Shown here piece by piece: positions 60,046 through 64,000 of a stretch of 64,000 nt of DNA. The first letter of the stretch is position 1, and every line of letters starts with the position of its first letter. A program made the translations under genes and the position numbers. The stretch comes from Cordilura impudica (lineage: Eukaryota; Arthropoda; Insecta; Diptera; Scathophagidae): assembly GCA_963682025.1 (NCBI GenBank), contig OY821518.1, forward strand, positions 127,414,582-127,478,581. Reading direction: 5' to 3'. The notes under the pieces are model-generated. The model saw nothing but the letters and a program-made list of their open reading frames with translations, ran no database searches and was not told the origin of the DNA.

Positions 60046-60397
60046 TATTTCAAAATACAATCTGCCACCAATAATCCATGCATTCAGGAATTATGACTTA
60101 TTAAAGTCTAAAATTTTATTATTTGTAAGCTCATTTAATAAAAGAAAAATCTCCTGAGGAATTCTCTCCGATTACTCTCAGCCTTGGATATGTTACAGAG
60201 TGGACAAAACATTTTAAATTTACATTTAAAGTTTAATTCTAATTTATTATTTGCATCAAATTAACTTCCTTAATTTATTTAATCATGCTTATTAGTGCTT
60301 AAATTTTCATAATGTTCTAGAGGAGTGAGATCGAAAAAAATCTTAGCTTACAAAAGTGTTATAATAAGGAAACCATTGAGTCTAGGGTTTTAATCTT

Positions 60398-61196
60398 TAT
60401 ACCCTATACCACTATGTGGTTTGGGTATAATGACTTTGTGCTGCTGTTTGTAACAACCAAAAATATTTGACCTAGACCCATCTTTAATTATACCGATCGA
60501 ATCAGAATCACTATCTGATTCGATTTAACGATGTCCGTCCGTCCGTCCGTCCGTCTGTGTGTCCATGTAAAGCTTGTAATCAAACTGCAGGTCGCAAATA
60601 TTAATATATTTTGATGAAATTTGGTATATAAGCTTTTATCGGCCATAGGATGAACGCTGTTGAAATTGGTGAGAATCGGTCCATGTTCAGACCTAGCCCC
60701 CATACAAATGACCCTATGAAATCGACTTAAATTGTCATAAAATCCAAATTATCATATAAATCTTAGTCAAATTGGGTTTGTATGTGTTTATTACATCCAT
60801 TAATCAGTAGTCTAAAAATGATCCCTGTGGGACAACTCTTATTCATAGGCCCCATATAGAGCTGTTTCCCGATCTTCACTTAAATCTATTAAAAAACAAA
60901 AATATTGCACTGATTCTTCTCAAATTTTGTTTGTATATATTTTTGCAAAATACAAGAGACCTTACCAAACATGGTCAGTATCGGTCCATTTTTCGGCCTA
61001 GTCCCCATGTAGATATAGCATTCGATATGATCTTTTTCATATCTGCAGACAAAAAAATTTATAAAAATCCCACTCAAATTTGGTTTATGCTTATTTTCTA
61101 TGTCCAGTTAGCTGCGACTATGGGGTAGGGTCTCTAAACGCATGGTATAGGGTATCCTATAGTCGGTCTAGACCGACTATAATTTTCTTACTTGTT
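60398..61196. mobile_element. Hairpin-ended dispersed repeat (family D), copy 3
   Basis: Same orientation as 45592-46405. It begins TATACCCTATACCACTATGT and contains GTCCGTCCGTCCGTCCGTCT; it ends with the perfect AGTCGGTCTAGACCGACT palindrome and ATAATTTTCTTACTTGTTTT. Non-coding. Confidence 0.77.
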
Positions 61197-61259
61197 TTCA
61201 TTTTATTGAAATTATATTAAAACTTACAAAAAAAGATAACTTTTATAATTCTAATTACT

Positions 61260-62170
61260 ACTTATTAGTTTATGAACATTTTCCGGAAGTCTTTTTATTA
61301 GGGATTTCATAGTGGTTTCTGTCACTTTTTTTGAACAAGACGACTATTTCCGTTTAATATCGTCCGTATTTTGGGACACCATTTTTGTGCTCTTGAACTA
61401 CCTTTGCACAAGAGCTCAATATCTCTCCAGTGGCCTAAATTTCGGACAGTTTGGAGTAATGGCATCCGTTTGCACAAAAGCCAAGTTATTATTCTGGTAC
61501 CACTCAAGAGGTTTATTACCGTAGTGACATGATTCCACAATGGAACAAAAATATGTTAACACATTGTGTTGGCTTATGAATGGAAGTGGACTCCTTTAAG
61601 AATACTCATTAATATAACTTTGTGTTTTTATAGATCTCGTAGTAAAAAATGCATATTACTTGTCATAACAGGATTTTTTTTGAAACTTTGTTGCTTTCTT
61701 GTCTTAAACTTATTTTCGATATTTCCTCGAGCATTAGGAATATTTTATATTGTGACCAGGAACAATCTGCCGATACATACATTTCGACGTCCATTATGCA
61801 GCAACAGTAATTTTTTATGAAACATGATTTCAAATTCCGTGCCCGGTTTTTGGCCTCTAAATTTTTTTCAGCGTTCCATTTTGGAACTGTTTGGACTTTG
61901 TATGTTTTCAAACCAGCATTGGCTTTAACTCTTCGTACCAAATAGTCCGAACACTGAGCTAATCGGACTGATTTTCAATATGTTGCCTATTTGCTTGGTC
62001 TTAAAAACATCATGGTCAAATTCTCTTGATATTTTCTAATAACATTGGAAAGAGTTTGACCGCAGACCTTTGATTCTTTGTAGGGCCCAGTTGGATTTTC
62101 TGGAAAATCTTTAATAATTTTAGCACGTAATTTTATTTCGTCAAGCATAGTAACTGACATAGTTTTCAAA
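61260..62170 (-). pseudogene. Tc1/mariner-superfamily transposase remnant (long DDE type)
   Basis: Read on the - strand, the N-terminus (62169 to 61987) is MSVTMLDEIKLRAKII, then SKVCGQTLSNVIRKYQENLT, a helix-turn-helix. Next come VKANAGLKTYKVQTVP and a catalytic region CCCIMDVEMYVSADCSW (61800-61830), where MDDETYV is the norm, so the first Asp is preserved and neighbours are changed. The C-terminal part reads PNCPKFRP in one frame, then ALVQR and KKVTETTMKSLIKRLPENV near 61290-61340. This matches a transposase type I know from arthropods with PNCPELRPIExYWALVKR. Several stops and frameshifts. Confidence 0.7.
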
Positions 62171-62679
62171 GATAACTTGATTAAAAAAGAAAATCAAATA
62201 GTACTTGCGAAAAAAGTTAAGAAGAAAAACGTGTTTAGATTATTTCGATTTCGCGCTCTGCCGGCTCCCAAAGAATAAACTTCTTCGGATGTTGTTGTAA
62301 ACAGTTTCCAAAGATGCCAATTAAAAATTATTATGAAAAATCATCAATTTACAATATTCACAATATCGAATATAAACGGAGATGAAAAAATAATTAATAT
62401 TGGGAATTACAAACTGAATTCGAGAAATTAAAAAGTAAATAGAATTATAACTCTATCCAAATAAATAAAAAGTAGATACTTGGATTTTTTTTGCTGAGAA
62501 TATCTTTTTATTTACTTTCATTAGCTTTAGACGAAATTATTATCTTTAATTTACCGTAGAGTTGTAGCTATGTTTCTAAAACATAGGCCACGATTTTATG
62601 AAGTTATGAAAACATATTTTATATTGTGATAATTTCTGTGAATATACCTAAAATGTAATACCAAATCGTAAAATGTTAC
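62171..62679. other. No supported feature
   Basis: AT-rich flank of the transposase remnant. No terminus recognised. Confidence 0.35.
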
Positions 62680-63860
62680 GTTTTTAGTTGGCTGAAAAAT
62701 TCATTTGGCCAACAATGGTAATACGTTGTGCCATCCACTGGACAATAGGCTGCAAATGAATGAGATCTAGTAGATTAGCAGATGGTACGAAGAAAAACAA
62801 GGGCTATAGAGATGAGTTCACTTAACTCATCAGAACACTTCCCGTTGTAATATCTATAATACGGTGTCATTGATACACACCAAAACTTTCCCACACAGTC
62901 CAGACTGTGAAGCCTTTGTTGAAATATGGGAGTTGTATTCCATTTTTGATCGGATACAATTTGATGGTATAAATAATAAGGAAAAAAAATATGATAATTC
63001 TTACGCCGATTTAGGAAAAATAGGCATTTCGACAATTCAAAAATGCTCATCACACTGAGTTTTCATGCCCAGAAAGTCAAGAGTGTCTGATTCCTCAATA
63101 TCTAAACCACCCATGGATATAGACGAAATTGATGACTCGATGGCCCATCTATTGGTCAAAAAACAACATTGGTTCTTACGAGCATTAAAATCGACCCCAC
63201 TCAGAGATTGTCAAAAGGTATTGATTCATATATTGCCTTATGCCTCCCAATCTCGCTAAGGCTTGGGCTTTAATCGAAGGAATATGAATGACAAATATGG
63301 CTGTCGTCTGCAAAAGAGTAGATAGAATGGGAAGTTTGATATACAAGGTCATTAAGAGTAAAAAGAAAAAGTGAAGGAGAAAGTACGGAGCTTTGCGATA
63401 CCCGTGCATTTAACTGAAACTTTTTGGATGAGATCCAATCTAGAGCAACACGTATAGTGGGATCTCTGAGAAAACTCGACATCAATCGAGAGAAGTCATT
63501 ACCAACATTAAAAGCTGTATCACATCCGATCGAACGTTGGTCTCTAGATAGTTCACAAAATGGTAGTTCACAATGCTCTCTTACCTTTGAAAGCGCAGAG
63601 TAATTTGCAATTGGGTGGTATTTTTCAGAGTTGTTAGCTGCTCCCTTCTTTGGATTGGCTGAACATTGACAAACTTCCAACACGAGGCAAAGTTACCCAT
63701 ACGGTACGAAGTGCTAAAAAGATTTACCAATGGACGCGATATTGTCGATATTGCTGATGAAAAAACCATCGCATCATAACTTTAAAATCGCTAAAGAAAA
63801 GATTAATGTAAAGAAATATGTAAAAATACGATTGTGGTGCTTCAAGCGGCGTCTAATAGA
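62680..63860 (-). pseudogene. LINE ORF2 reverse transcriptase fragment
   Basis: The - strand reads SRPLVNLFSTSYRMGNFASC-like sequence (63590-63730), then PIPKKG after a frameshift and YHPIANYSALSKV at about 63590-63630. ARVSQSSVLSPSLFLFTLND replaces the usual GVPQGSVLSP at about 63330-63400. The catalytic box is FADDS (about 63300-63320), with both Asp kept. Downstream are SMGGLDIEESDTLDFLGM-like and YYRYYNGKCSDELSELI (62800-62870) pieces ending near 62690. This is a CR1/R1-like architecture without the jockey pattern. Its loss of PQG and the frameshifts make it inactive. It may continue beyond the right edge. Confidence 0.78.
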
Positions 63861-64000
63861 TCGTAGCAGATGGCTAATCATGAATCTATAAATATAATCC
63901 CAAAAAACAACCAATCTTACAGGAAACCACTCGAATTGAGATATCACCCGCTATAGTGTCCTTATTTCCGCACATCAAAAACAAATTGAGGGCTCAACGT
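63861..64000. other. Window edge, unassigned
   Basis: May be upstream LINE sequence, but no motif is clear. Confidence 0.3.

Noticed and set aside
63065..63259. Plus-strand 64-codon ORF
   Set aside because: Antisense to the LINE reverse transcriptase fragment on the minus strand.

Overview
This window looks like the genome of a higher fly (Diptera, probably a calyptrate such as a blow fly or house fly relative; that placement is inference). It is very AT-rich, has introns, contains (AATAT)n satellite, and is packed with decayed insect transposons: Helitrons, Tc1/mariner, PIF/Harbinger-like TIR elements and non-LTR retrotransposons. There is no bacterial operon structure. Only one host gene is clearly recognisable.

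Host gene: the 3' half of an SLC17-type (anion/phosphate symporter, MFS fold) gene lies on the + strand as four exons, 4337-4620, 4699-4831, 5032-5273 and 11973-12161. All have GT/AG boundaries and compatible phases. The N-terminal half lies upstream of the window. Intron 3 is 6.7 kb and was inflated by a Helitron, into which a second Helitron carrying about 1.95 kb of (AATAT)n inserted. Two further small possible coding pieces (22305-22469 and 28304-28642) have protein-like composition but no family I recognise.

Layout. 1-1222: (AAAAATT)n arrays. 1232-3600: Tc1-like remnant, a TA-flanked MITE and a jockey-like LINE fragment, probably in an intron. 4337-12161: the transporter. 13600-17245: dispersed hairpin-ended repeats. 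17246-19480: (TTTTTAA)n arrays around a segment with a tRNA-like box, then a pyrimidine-rich tract. 21760-23144: small hairpin MITEs. 23511-31493: two Helitrons of one family in head-to-head orientation, with internal tandem arrays, flanking a third Helitron. 33500-40900: a LINE split by a small TTA-flanked element and by a 6 kb TTA-flanked TIR element, the latter holding a Helitron that itself holds an inverted copy of the same Helitron. 40939-46405: long-TIR element, a Helitron, and hairpin-ended repeats. 50544-54243: further Helitron copies, one with a Pif1-type helicase C-terminus. 54740-62180: four sets of Tc1/mariner transposase remnants and a LINE RNase H region. 62680-63860: a LINE reverse transcriptase on the - strand.

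Nothing here forms a pathway beyond the single transporter. The biological interest lies in the insertion stratigraphy. Several Helitron insertions can be resolved to the exact A|T target, because a related copy supplies the empty-site sequence, and two large inverted Helitron pairs create palindromic DNA of 5-8 kb.
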